A DNA stretch of 58,256 nt from Branchiostoma floridae (GCF_000003815.2 NC_049989.1:4865806-4924061), one strand, 5' to 3'; counted from the first letter of the stretch, positions 36,439 through 50,100 are shown. Notes: generated from the sequence alone by a model not told the origin. Made by a program: numbers and translations.

Positions 36439-38180
36439 ACAGATCATAAGGAAAACCTGCAGTGCGTTCATAATTGGTTCAGAATCAAGTGATAGGTGAT
36501 AAATGTGCTTGAACTTAATATCTATTTCAGTATTTATACGGTTGTAGGATGAATATCTTTCTATGTTAATAAAACAATGTAACGTTACTGCATTAAATTA
36601 ATTCACCTGATATGACATTATGTTGCCCCATTCACGTTGAAGGTGTGCAGATTATCCATTGTTTTTGTACTATGCAACGTTATATATTTGCTTTTGTCCG
36701 GAATTGCCGTGTCTAATATCTAATTAATAGTAAACAATCGACAGCATACTTGAACACTAGATCAAAGGCATACGTAATCAATCTATAATAATCTGTTGCC
36801 ATTAGTGATTATATTGCAACTGAGGTTGCAAGTTAGATACGGATACAGTTTTCTTTATTGATATACTAGTACTCAGGTGCCCTATGTAGAACGAATGGTG
36901 GCGTTACCTTTTATTTGCATATATAACGTTAACAGTAACAATACGCTGAATACATTTAGAGGCGAAGTACTCATAAAATGCCGTGATGAATACACCCTGG
37001 AAAATGCATTGACTGTTAGCTAATGTTGTAACCAACTAGTGTAATAAAGACACGTTTTAAATGATAGCTATAGACACATTATGTTTTATTTTGCATTATG
37101 ATTTGGCATTATAAATGAAGGCTTTCTGTCATAAACACTTGTTGGCCTTTACTGAGCCTTTACTTTTAACTTGTTTGATTGAAAACAAATGTTGGGTGGG
37201 CTCCATATAACTTTTAAGGTACCTATCAATACCTCAGGTGAACTCCCTTGAATATCCAAAACTTGGATTTTTGAGCTAGCTGAGCTGTAACGTTAACTTC
37301 ACTACCTTTTGCCTGTGGACCATTACCAACACGGACCAATGCAAAGCTGGTCAACTCGCCCATCGCCCTGGTCAACTCGGACAATTGTCCAGATCAAATT
37401 GGACCATCGCCCTGATCTGGTCAACTCGGACCATCGCCCAGGTCAACTCGGCCTAACTACAAATTTTGCACAAAATACAGCAAAAATACTCACCTTCTAA
37501 ACTACCTACTCTCCAAGCAGAGGTTAAGTTCCGGTGTTTTTCAGGCGTTTTTATCGGACTTCCTATTTTATACCGTTTTCCTTATGTCTTAGTAGTGTCC
37601 TAATAAAGTATTCTTCACATTTTTTGCCCACAGTATGTGGCGATGTTTACAAAGAAGACATAAAGATGATGGAAGTGACATGTAAAAATGTGTCAACCTG
37701 TGAATACTTAGATCTTTTGGCCAACCACATTTTTCGTTACTCCTTGAGTATATATTAGCACCCTTTACCGTTATCCAAACTCGTAAAGACATGAAAGAGA
37801 CGACATTGTGTGCTGATGAGTACGAACATCACTGATCTTATGTTTCCTTTGTACATTCTTACGTTCTTGGTTCTTTTTGACGATAATATGTGATGATTTG
37901 ACTGACCGCCTGTAGCTATTTTTGTAGCGCAGATAATGTCAGATTATGTCTTTGTTGACGTTGTTGAGTTGAGCAGGCCGATGGACCGAGTTGACTGGGC
38001 CGAGTTGGTAATGGTCCTAGTCGTCCGACAACCCCAGCCGGCAGGTAAAGGTTACGGAAACCCCCAGGGAGCAGAGTTGTACGAGTTAGCACATAGGGAA
38101 GTTTGTATTCCTGTTCCTACATTCTTTGGGTCCAAGGAAAAGCCGAACTACAAATCAACTTGAGGACTTCAACTGCGAAA
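36439..38180. other. Receptor A 3' UTR and intergenic region to receptor B
   Basis: Polyadenylation signal AATAAA at 36568-36573, 130 nt past the receptor A stop. The rest is AT-rich with one inverted-repeat element (37316-38012). 38020-38180 is the receptor first-exon upstream block, highly similar to 26310-26478. No other coding exon recognised. Confidence 0.6.
37316..38012. mobile_element. Foldback-like element with GGTCAACTCGG repeats
   Basis: The left end GGACCATTACCAAC and the right end GTTGGTAATGGTCC are inverted copies. The left arm holds several GTCAACTCGG / GACCATCGCCC repeats and the right arm the complementary GAGTTGA...GATGGACCGAGTTGA. No target duplication identified. Confidence 0.6.
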
Positions 38181-41100
38181 ATGTTATTTGTTGTAGGGCG
38201 TGCAGAAGTTTACCTGTTGCTTTTTCAGATTGTCACTGTGGCCATGCAGGTATGTGTTAAAGCTCGTCAATTGTACAGTGTGTGCCAATAAGCGACATTG
38301 ATAAACAACATGAAAGAACGTTAGATATCTCACTTGACTGCAAAGGTATGAGCAATTTTCAAAGTCTAAAAGGTTTCAGCTTTTTCGTTCGAAGCACTTG
38401 AGCTACATAACAAAGCACATGTGAGAGAAATCTGGAAATGGCTTGCACACATTCACCACAGGGGGAAGAATGTAGCCACTATTTCCGGGTTGAATGATCT
38501 GTAGTCCGGGGCGCACTTAGTATGCACCAACAATAGACCAGTAATCCAGTACAGTACCTTCATTGTACAATGAATATTTGCCATTGAGGGTTGTAAGGTT
38601 AAAGTGTCATGTGAGAGTACATTGTAGTATGCATTATACTATTTTTCAGGTCTTGCTACGTGGTGACCACTAAGTAAAAAAAAAATAAGGAGGATTTGTG
38701 AATCAAATCAATTGTGCAATCATATATTGTGTGATGTGCTTTTATCATGATTTATATTTCTCATAGTTGTGAAGTGAACTTTCCAAAGATGTGCGTAGAT
38801 CTTGCTGGAGCAAGGATGTTGATACCAGGTGTTAGAGCTTTATGTGCCAATCTGTAGATAACGTCAGAGTGTATTTGAAACTATGGGGTGAATTACCATT
38901 TTATGCTTATTCCTAAGTCGCTCCAAAAAATTAGATAGAATGAACTGTCAAGACCTACAGGAGTAAGAAATATGTCGGATTTATTATGGACAAATATAGA
39001 CAGTTTCATTTGCATATGCTAAGATGTCTTCACTTTTTTGACACTTAGATTTAGGTGATTTTAGTTCTAGGAAAGAGATTTTGTGTGTAGTGTAAAAATA
39101 AAACTTACACTATGTAGATACTTGTTGCAACAAAATGTGATATAGTCATTTCAATATGAAATAACCTACAAGTAAAGTATTGCAAGACAATGTATGCGTG
39201 CATACATGTATTATAAAAATGTCTTTACATGTCGACCTATATCAAGACATACAGGTCTAGACATAGCAACAAATAAAGTAAAGTTACTAGTATTGAATCC
39301 CTACCTTGCGCTGATGTGGTGTATGCTAGTTTGAAGAACATTCTTCCTTTTTGTTGTCGAAAAGGCCTGTATCCCCCTGATGAAAGGTTCATTGATGTCG
39401 TCCTTGGTGCTAACATGAGTTCCATTTAAAAAAAAACTTTCAAAAGTTTGAAGTTCAACAACTGTTATAAACAGATAAGAATCCTAACAGATATTAGGAC
39501 AGGTCAAATGTAAACTCCCGGGGTAATCCATATTATCAATTAAACATAACGTACCCCGAAATGCAACTAAAATGTTACAGCATTGCATGTAAGTAGTTAC
39601 TAAAAACACAGTGTTAATTCTGTGGACTTACAAAGTTGCGCCTGGCATTCTCTGGCATGGCGATACGATCAGAGGAAAACGTGCACCACTTATACCTCGT
39701 CACATGATGTACGATCTTCGGACGTACTTCGCGATCGCTGGAAGGTCGGCTAATTTTAAGATCTTTAGATGGACGTGCGTATTTTTCGCTCAAAACTGTC
39801 GCTGTCACATATAAGCGAGGCTCGTGCGATCGCTTGTGAATAAATCTATGATAATGAACCTCCCATGACCTCTTGCACGCGGACAAGGTAACACAAAAAT
39901 GCACATTAATAACACATTAATAAATGTTGATTTTTTTTGCTGTCGGAATCTTTTTAAACAATTAATAGAACGCGCTGGCATAATAGAAATGATGAAAGAA
40001 AGAAAAATTGTGTCACAAAGCCAGCCTACATACAGTACTACCACAGTGGCCACAATGTCAGAATTACCCTCAAGTTTAGGGAAAGTCAATATTTGCAAAC
40101 AAACGGAAATCGGGCGTTCGCCATCCGATTCGCGGTCGATGATTGATAAGTAGGGCTGTGCTCGCCTATCACCTAGAGTGAAAGATGGCACCGAGGAAGA
40201 AGGGCAAAAAAGTTACCAAGACAAAGGTGTCAGAAGAGCGCGGCTCCGGAGGCAAAGAACCCCAGGAAGATGATGATGGTGAGGAGAAAGAGGAGGAAGA
40301 ACAAGACGGACCAGCGAACAAAGTGGAAGACGCCATAGCAGATGTCTTTGAGGCGAACTCTCTGTTCTACAACAAGGATCACCCTGACTACAAGAACAAG
40401 GAAAAAGAAGAAGGCCCTCGCGGAAAGATTCTCAAAGACGTAATTCAGAATGCATGGGACATGTTTCAGTCAGGTGCAAAATCAATGACAGGACTAATGG
40501 ACAGGAGCTCGAAACAGGCTCGTAGAACATTCCCCCGACACAAGCAGAATGCTCGTAGGAAACACGCTCGACTTCACTGACTTTGCACAAGCCAAGCGAG
40601 ATGTGGAGGAAGGTCACCAGAGTTTTGTACGATACTCCTGCGGGGCCGTCTCAGTTTTAGCGAGCATCGTCTGATTTTTGGAGGTGAAATCGGTCTTCAA
40701 TCGTTGGATTGACGCCCGACTATCAATCGAATGTCGACCGATACCTACGTACGATCTGCAGGCGACTCGGTAATACCCGCCTCACATTATATACGATCTT
40801 CGGACGTACTTCGCGATCGCAGGAAGGTCGGCTGATTTTAAGATCTTAAGATGGTCTTGCGTATTTTTCGCCCAAAAACATGTCCCCCTCACATATAAGC
40901 GACCCTCGTGCGATCGACGGTGAATAAATCTATGATAATGAACCTCCCATGACCTCTTGCACGCGGACAAGGGAACACAAAACGTTCCTCAAAAATGGCA
41001 AGAGATAAATAAATGTTGCTTATTTTGTTGTCGGAATCTTTTCAGCCAATGAATGGAATGCGCGGGCATAATAGAAATGACACAAGAAAGGAAAGTGTGT

Positions 41101-44100
41101 CACAAAGCCAGCCTACATACTACCACAGGGGCCACAATGTTAGAATTACCCTCACATCCCCAGAAATTCAATATTTGTAAACAATCGGAAGTCGGGTGAA
41201 CGTCGCCCGAACGTCGCCCGACTAACGGGCGTTCGCCATCCGATTTGCGCTCGATGATTAATAACTATGTCTGTGCTCGCCTATCGGTCTTCAATAGTTG
41301 GATTGACGCAAGACTATTGACCGATACCCTTGCGAGGTACGCACGATTTGCACGCACGATCTGCGACTCGGTAACGAGCTCTGCGATCTCGGAGATCTCC
41401 TGCGACTTGTCGCTTATGTTAAGAACATGTTTCGCTGCACCGCGACCGTCGTAAGACTCCTGAAAATTGCCGGCGATCCCTAAAAATCGCAAGATGATCG
41501 TGAGAACACCGGACGTCTTACTCACGAAAATGTCATTTAGAGCTCGTAAACTAGTCTTCCTATTATACATGGCAAGAAATTGGACATTGTGAAACATGGG
41601 GCATTTCCAAACCTAACAGAAGACCTAACGTAGAATGATATTGCACCCAAGGGAATTCACCGATTTTTGCAACACAATCCACCTTACATGCCAATCAGGT
41701 ACTTGAATTTCATGTTGTCTGGGCTGGGACAGTATACACATTTTCCATCAACCCTTCGTCCAAAACCCTCCACAGCCAAACAAGGGACACACGCCATCCT
41801 GACACAAGAGGGACACCGAGTCTCAAGCAAACCTTACATAACGGCATTAGCACGGCTGGTCCTTCTTAACAAGACACAAGACACACGCAACCAAGTTTTT
41901 CCACCTTACGTTACGAGCTGCGATTTTTTCGTCAACCCTTTAATACGTTACGGAAGCCTGTCCGCTATCTCGAGCTGCGATGTTTTCGTCAACCCTTACG
42001 TTACGGAAGCCTGTCCGCTATCTCGAGCTGCGATTTTTTAGTCAACCCTTACGTTACGGAAGCCTGTCCGCTATATCTAGCTGCGATTTTTTTGTCAACC
42101 CTTACGTTACGGAAGCCTGTCCGCTATCTCGAGCTGCGATTTTTTAGTCAACCCTTACGTTACGGAAGCCTGTCCGCTATATCTAGCTGCGATTTTTTAG
42201 TCAACCCTTACGTTACGGAAGCCAGTTCAAGCCAGTTGCGTGTCCGCTATCTTGAGCTGCGATCTTTTCGTCAAACGTTACGGAAGTGGTCCTGTGTGGC
42301 CCGTTGACGGAAGTGGTCAATTATACGCAAAATCCAAACACTCAGGGCCCCAACGAATATCGAAACAGTCTATATAAAGACACGAACATATGAAAAAATG
42401 GAGCGTTTAATACCAGTCCTATAATCTTTTAAGGAGACACAGCCCGGTGTGGTTCATGTTTACCAGAATCGTTGGAGAATGCCCCACTGAGCATTATTGG
42501 CACGTGTTGAGCAAATGTGCTTCCAAGTGTAAACTCGAAGGTCATACTACACATTTTACCAGAGAAACATTTTTTCGAAATGTTTTAGATTATGCTATAT
42601 GTAATATTTTTACGAGAACTTTGCTTAACAGAAGCTCGGTGACAGCTTGTGTACTGATGACTGCTAAATTCTCCCAACAGCCGGATTTTTCCAGCTGTGG
42701 GCTCGCCGGCCTCACGTTTCTTCCCCTTCACAGCGTTCTGTAATAGTTCAAGCATGGGCGGAGCGAGTCTATGTGGATATAGTATAGCCCCGCCCTCTCA
42801 AGGAGTTTGTTGGCATCCCCCGAGGGCGAAGCCCGAGGGATGGCATCCCCCGAGGGCGAAGCCCGAGGGATGCCAACAAACTCCGAGAGAGGACGGGGCT
42901 ATACTATATCCACCCAGACGGGTTTACGGAAAAGCCTGGGCCCAGGAGCTGGGCTGGCTAGCCTGAAAGACTACCTTTTCTGGGCCCCAAGGCTATGCAT
43001 GGGGTTTGGCCTGCAGCTGAAGTTTTTTAAATAAAAAACTGGGTCAATGACAATCCCAGCTGTGGGTGGAATGGGGCTGGGATGGGGAAAGGTAACAGTT
43101 GATCATATTGCTGGGCTTGCAATGAATAACTCAACCAAGACTGGAAGAAAACAATCATAAACTAAATTCCAAGTATACAACAGAAAATGCTGGAAGTGTT
43201 AAGACTGAAGGGGAGGGGTACTAGGCGAAATAAAGAATACTAGGTCAGGAAATGATAGCGCACAACATCAAATTCAAAACAGATGTCATGCATGTATGAG
43301 AGTGTGTGTCACTGTGTGTGTGTTTGTACATGAAATTTCTTTGTAGAAAAACTGGGTCAGTGGTAACCCAAGACAACAGTTGGTCCTCTAGGATAGGGGC
43401 TGTTTGCCAAAACATCAAATTTGAAACAGATGTCTCAAACATCAAGTGTCAGTGAGGATGGATGTAGGAATGGATGTATGTTATGTGTTTATATGTGTCA
43501 ATTGTACGTGAGGGGGGTGTATAATATGACGTGTAACGTTAGTGTTGTTTGTGCTATTCGTTTCTCTCATGCAGGACAATTACTGATAGCCATTATAAGT
43601 ATTGTAGGAATGACTGCCAGTATAGTCAAAGGAAAAGTACTAATAATCCTTGAAGTAACAGTAGTTGATGTTGATTGTTCATTGCTGTAAACCATTGAAC
43701 CCCAATCCCCCATAGATATGACCAAACTGTTACCTTCTGTCAAATGCACCCTGCATGCACTGGAATTGTCGGTTACCCAGTTGTAGGTTTTAAAAAATCT
43801 ATTAATGGGTCAAACCCCATCAATAGCCTTGGGGCCCAAAAAGGGTGGCCTGGCTAGCCTGCAGGCTAGCCTGCTGGGCCCAGGCTTTTCCGTAAACCCC
43901 ACACGGACGAGCTATCCGCCCATGCTTGAACTGACTTAGAGCACAGTCATCTGTCCGAAGCAAATCATAAATATTGACAAAGATTTAGTTTTTGAAATAG
44001 TTGAAAATCATATTCTTGGGAATCTTTTGGTGTGTGTTTTTGTTCTCCAGCCCACATGTGTTTTTACTTTGTTTGGGTTCAGCAAGGAGGTTAAAGGGGT

Positions 44101-47100
44101 TCAGTCAGTGGAGAGCAGAAATTCTCCTGAGACACAAACTAGACAGGCTGTCTAGAGAAGTCCCTGGTGGACGGGTACCATGTGACTATTTTATCCAATC
44201 AAGTTTAACTCTGGCTTTTTTTAGCCTTTTTAGCGGGATTTTTGTAGTCAGACTCATAGAGGATTTCACTCTGGGAATGTTTGGCGACCAGTTTTTGGAG
44301 TACGTCGGAGTAGTATAGATACAGATTAGTTTTACGTTTCTAGTTAAAAAGTGGTTAAAAGCCTGTTAAGTTTTATAAGCTTCTTGGTTGTAGGTTCATT
44401 AATTTTGTTTATCAATTATCAATTTATCAAGTTCTCTTGTTTAAACTTGTGCTTTTCCTGGTAGTCTTTCAAAATTGAGTCAGAATGCTATAACTGTGGT
44501 CCATGTATTTTTACTATGCTGCTTGTTGTTGTGAATACAAGATATTCCTGTATGATTTTTGTGTGGTCTCATTGTATTCCTGCTAATCTAGGTCAGATGA
44601 CCCTCTGTTGAAATGTCATGTTGAAGTGGGCGTCTTTATAATCTGATTGATTGCGTTGGTTAGAGCACGGCTGTCCCTTGAGAGGAGGGAAAGTCTGGCT
44701 CTTGGTTGGCTGCCAAGTTAGTTAAAGCACCTCTGCCTCAAGGGATAGAGGTGCTCTAACTAACTTCTGACCATACTATGTGGATTTCAAAGCAACCAAA
44801 TCCTCACCCCTGATTGGCTAAGGACAGATGGCTGTGCTCTAATTAGAGGAAAATTGGACATGTAAGCTCCCAAAGTTCTGCACAACATTTTGAATGTCGG
44901 AATATTAGTTCTCCTTCTGATGGCCAAAAATCACTACCTAACAAATGAAGTCGATTTTGGTGGTCATTTTCAAAATCGTCAACCTCACACACGAAACAGC
45001 ACCAAACTGGGTGCAACGCAGACGTGATAACGCCAGAGGGGACGTCACTTTATACAGCTTGGAACGCCCAAGGATGTAACGTCCTTGGAACGCCGTGGTA
45101 GCCACACAGGACCACTTGACCGTAACGTTTGACGAAAAGATCGCAGCTCGAGATAGCGGACACGCAACTGGCTTGAACTGGCTTCCGTAACGTAAGGGTT
45201 GACAAAAAAATCGCAGCTCGAAATAGCGGACAGGCTTCCGTAACGTAAGGGTTGACAAAAAAATAGCAGCTCGAGATAGCGGACATGCTTCCGTAACGTA
45301 AGGGTTGACAAAAAAATAGCAGCTCGAGATAGCGGACAGGCTTCCGTAACGTAAGGGTTGACTAAAAAAATAGCAGCTCGAGATAGCGGACAGGCTTCCG
45401 TAACGTAAGGGTTGACTAAAACATCGCAGCTCGAGATAGCGGACAGGCTTCCGTAACGTAAGGGTTGACTAAAAAATCGCAGCTCGAGATAGCGGACCAC
45501 AGCAGGACCTGGACTGACCACTTCCGTAATGTAAGGTTTGACGAAAACATCGCAGCTCGACATAGCGGGCAAGCAACGGGCCATGAACGACACCGGGCAA
45601 CCTGTTAGTCCTCTGTACTGAAATTCCCAAGGGAGACATGAATGAACCCCTGGTGTACATTTTACTCGTAGCCACTGAGGGCAGACTGTTATGAAAACAC
45701 AATGATGTATTTAAATCGATAACCCGTTGGTTTGTAAGCTTATTTGTAAGTTTTTGGAATGCCCCATGTTTCAGAATGTCCAATATTTTGCCACTACGAG
45801 GTACTGCTTCCTATCGAATCGCGCCTAATGTGAGAGGGGTATAACGAGATCTGCGAACTCAGAGATCACCTGCGACTTGTCGCTTATGTTAAGAACATGT
45901 TTCACTGCACCGTGACCATCGTACGACCCATGAAAATCGCCGACGATCCCAAAAAATCGCGGGATGATCGTGAGAACATCGGACGAAAATGTCATATAGA
46001 GCTCGCAGACCCGTCGTCCGATCGATTTTCGCTACATGTGACATACAGGGGTATTTCAAAAACGTTCCAAAACACTACAACCAATCGTCACAAGCAGAAA
46101 TATATTACCAAAGTAAATGTTGGTGCTTTGCCATGGTTTGCTTTCCTTCAGGCCAAAAGCCGTGTTTGTGAGCTGAGACGGGTCGCCCGAGGTCTTGCAT
46201 GACCCACCGTAAAGCGGGTATCTCACTGGACTTGGGGTACCTTTGTAGTAGATCGGGGTTTGTTCTCTGCGGCACTGTTGTGTTATTTTCCCAAAAATCG
46301 ATTTGTTATGAAAGGATGTTCAGTTATGATAATCGTCGCAACATGGGTATTAGATAATGAACTTGTACAGAAATGACTTCAACGAACGGACACGAACAAT
46401 ATAAGAGGGTGAGCCAAAGCCATTGGCTTCATAAGAGGCTCATCTTTACATCAAATGAGTTGAAATGTGTCTCTTAAGATTGAAATATCTAAATTTGTTG
46501 TTCAGGTTCTTATGAGTGATTTGAATATGACCACACATTTGGAAGTCCGTCGGAAGAAAAAGAGCAGCACAAGGCAGGTACTAGGTGCAATTCACGTGCA
46601 AATTACGAATTTCCCTGGCTCACTTTTACCTTTGGAGGAAAAAGTGTAGGAAATTAAGGAAACTGAAATTGTACATGTACCAAGCTGCATATCACAATAG
46701 GCCACATGCTTATTTTCAACTCTGAAATTCAATCAGTTTTTTCTCCTTTCTGGAGTGGAGTGAGGTATGAGTTGAATTCAGATCGGTCGTCAGGGTCCTG
46801 GACCTGCGCTGTGTTGATTAAAAGTTTATGTAGCCTACAGTATACTGTAAATGCAGAAATGTTCGCGGTGGTTTTATGTTCGCGGTTTTCACGGTGGTCG
46901 ACACTTCATCGCGGACACAAAACCACCGCGAACATTTTCCATGGCAGTAAGAGACTACAGTGCATGGTGCTACCGCGAACTTAAAACCACCGCGAACAGT
47001 CCTTTTCCTCTACCGCGAAATTAAATCCCCGCGAACTTAAATGTATTTACAGTACTTTCCCAGTACCTAAGAGAAATCAAGCTTGGGACACTTCTTTAAA

Positions 47101-50100
47101 AAAAAAAAGAAAAAATTCACGGGTCTTAGTGGCAAGTGTGCAGATGTTGACACACCGACATACCGCAACTGTGCCCCAAGTCCAGTGGAATAGGGGCTTA
47201 AGAAAGACCAATTGTTTACTGGTGACATCCTGATCACCAACGGCGTTCTTCCTTTGCTGTTGATGTCACATGACCCCATCTCACCAATGTAAAGGTCGCA
47301 CCAATGAACCATGTAGCAGGGTGTTGCGAGATAGCTAGAACACAGGGAAGTTTGTGCAGTTTAGGCCGTTCCTGCATTCGTTGCGTCCAAGTAATCGTCG
47401 ATCAAAAAAATCACCTGGAGCAATTAATCTGCGAAAATGATCGTTGCTGTAGGGCATATAGGAGTTCACATATTGCTGTTTCAGATTGTGAAGAATGGGT
47501 GTCCGGGGACCGCGTGATATAACGCTCCGACGCAAAGCGCATCACTTGAGAAAAACACACGTCTGTAAAGCTTTAATCTCGATTATATGTACAGTACAAG
47601 ATTGAATCTCAACTCACAAGGGTTTAGTGTCAAGTGCACATTTACAAAACAAGTGTGCATTCCTGTAGAACATAGGTCGGGATTGGGACCGGAGACGTTA
47701 AACCTATTACATCAGTGACTTGGCTGTCAAAGTGAATGACCCTTCTAAAGCCCTGCTCACTCGAGAGCAAGAATGAGCCGGAATGCCGTCGGAATGAAAA
47801 TTCTCTTCTATTCCTGGCAATTCGTAGTGTGTTCCAGAAATTCTTACTGCATTCCAGCTATTTGTGCCCCTTCTTTTGGCTGGCTCGAAAGTTTTTGACA
47901 TGTTATTAAAAAACTGTCGAGGTGCATTCGAAGCGGAGAAATATCGAATGGCATTCCAAGTGGATTCTAAGTGTATTCTAACTATTCTAACTGCAGTCTG
48001 ACCGCATTCTACGGCATTCCAACATTATTCGAAACATTCTTATCTCATTCGATGGAGAAACGAAACGGCAAGCCACTTCGAATCCTGTCGGAATGTGGCC
48101 AAAAGAATATCTGGAATGCAGTCAGAATTTCTAGAATTCACTACGAATTCCCAGAAATATAAAAGAATTTTCATTCTGACGGCATTTTGGCTCATTCCTT
48201 CTCGTGTGAAGGGGATATAGGGTCCATTTGGAATTCCCACCCGAATGGCCCCGAATGTGGCACGAATTTTGCAAATACTTCATTCCGGCTGGTTCTGCTT
48301 GATTCATGCTAATTCGGTTTCAGTGTGAAGGCACTATTAATTGGAACAATACGTATTCCTCAGGGCCTCATTGTGGTGTATTTCTTTCTATCTAATATTT
48401 TGATTTTAACTATAATTGTCTGTCCAACTATGTTAAATATTAGTTGAAGTTGTATTTCATAATATCGTAGGTATACTGTGCGCCTATTATATCATAATGT
48501 TTTAGATATTGTACATTGGGTGGCAAGACTGTGATATCCAATAATGTCATCTTAAACCTTGTTTTTCGTGTGTATCACAGACTGTGGTTGCAACAACAGT
48601 GACACCTTTCTCACCTGCTCCCACTGATAAGCGTAAGTAGTTCCTCAGGAAGAGCCTAATTTCGACATTTTGTATTAATTTTCTTCAGACGTGTAGGTAA
48701 GTCAGAGGATTTTTGGAGAAGGTGACTTTTTTTTCAATTCAACCAAGATTTCGTGACCCTCTAGCAACGTTTGGGACATAGAACTTTGAAGGGGAATGTT
48801 TGTTATAAAAGTACACGTATCTTCGCCGAGAAGATTATGTTTTCAGTTGTGTCATTGCAGCATTGTTTTGGGTGACCGAGGTTCGTGCTAGCCAGTGAAT
48901 TCCTTCTGTAGCCTGAGCCATGGAGAAGTTTACCTGTGGGAAAAGAGACAAAAGGGCATACATGTATCAATGCCATTAAACACTCCTCTGTTCTGTGTGG
49001 TTATGCTCTTCCTCTGTTGAGGTCATGTTGACATGTTGTGATCGTTATATTTATTGCTAGATAGCTCTCGGGGCAGAGAGTAAATGTTGTACGTTTGGAC
49101 GTACCTCTAGATAATTTTGTTGGAACTGCAAGGGCCGATTTCGATACTCAAACTTTGGACAAAAATAACTCAGGATCATCACGAATTATTTAGATCAACG
49201 GCGAATTTGCATGATTAATGAGGGAAGTTTATAACCCACTGTATTCCATGATAGGACTCTCAAACTTGTCATATATGTAACTGAGAAAGTGAAGAATGTT
49301 TATAGATGTCGATCAAGAATGTCTATAGATATCGATCATGATTAGGTGAGCACTATTAGACATAAATCATGCAAATCCGGGTGACATGTACATGACTTAT
49401 GAGGAAACGCTACAATAGCGTTCCTTGCTAAGGTAAGACTTTCATACTTTGAACAATTTGTTCATAAATCATACAAATCATTATGATACTTCACACGAAA
49501 TGATTAATATCATTAAGAAAGGTATAAGGTCGTGGAACTCTATAGTGTTCATAATACTATGGGCGACCAAATTAGCACATGGAGAATTGTTTATGTAATA
49601 GACCTGCGTAAGATTGCAAACAAAAGTCAACATACTTTCCAATTGCCTTATAATATTTGTTTTTCCACAGCAATGGACCCCATTAAATGGGCGCCGTTCA
49701 ACTTTACTTACGACGACAATTGCACCATCTGTGACGGTGAGCGTTTTGTAAGGCCAAGCAGCTATACCTACATGGGTCGTATCCTCTATGTCGGTGTTGT
49801 CTTATGCTCGCCCACTCAGTATAAGATATTTCTGAGTGACAGCATCAACGGGACGTTCCGGAATATTGCTGACTATTCAGGACACGGTCAAGACCATTGT
49901 GAGCTTGTTGGAGCTTCATCAGATCCGCCGTCGTCATGGCTGGATCAAGATTATAAGACCTGTTCTGGAGTAGGTAAGTACATGTTAGAGCTATGCAGTG
50001 GTACATCTTGATATGTCTGTCTCTCAGTTGGTGAGATTCCACCATAGGATGTATTTCATTGCTTTTTTTGAAAAATCTACAAACGAAATAGTTGATATGT

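Larger units (their letters stand above)
42745..43932. mobile_element. Nested element with TIR AGTTCAAGCATGGGCGGA
   Basis: AGTTCAAGCATGGGCGGA (42745-42762) is exactly inverted at 43915-43932. A second inverted block (ACGGAAAAGCCTGGGCCCAG near 42925 and its complement near 43885) continues inward. The 139-bp palindrome lies between the two blocks on the left only. Confidence 0.7.
41571..45792. mobile_element. 4.2-kb foldback transposon with long inverted repeats made of tandem arrays
   Basis: The left end GGCAAGAAATTGGACATTGT and the right end (ATTGGACATTCTGAAACATG on the minus strand) are inverted copies. About 0.7 kb at each end is inverted-repeat, including the arrays at 41900-42290 and 45119-45570 and the GTGGTCCTGTGTGGC junction. 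The core contains a nested element (42745-43932), an inverted hairpin near 44717-44765, and no recognisable transposase. Confidence 0.75.

Noticed and set aside
44001-44318. Hydrophobic ORF in the foldback element core
   Set aside because: No recognised domain, and it lies in transposon sequence.
41900-45570. Regularly repeated 53-bp units resembling a CRISPR-like array
   Set aside because: No unique spacers, whole units are near-identical, arrays are inverted ends of a transposon, and the genome is animal.
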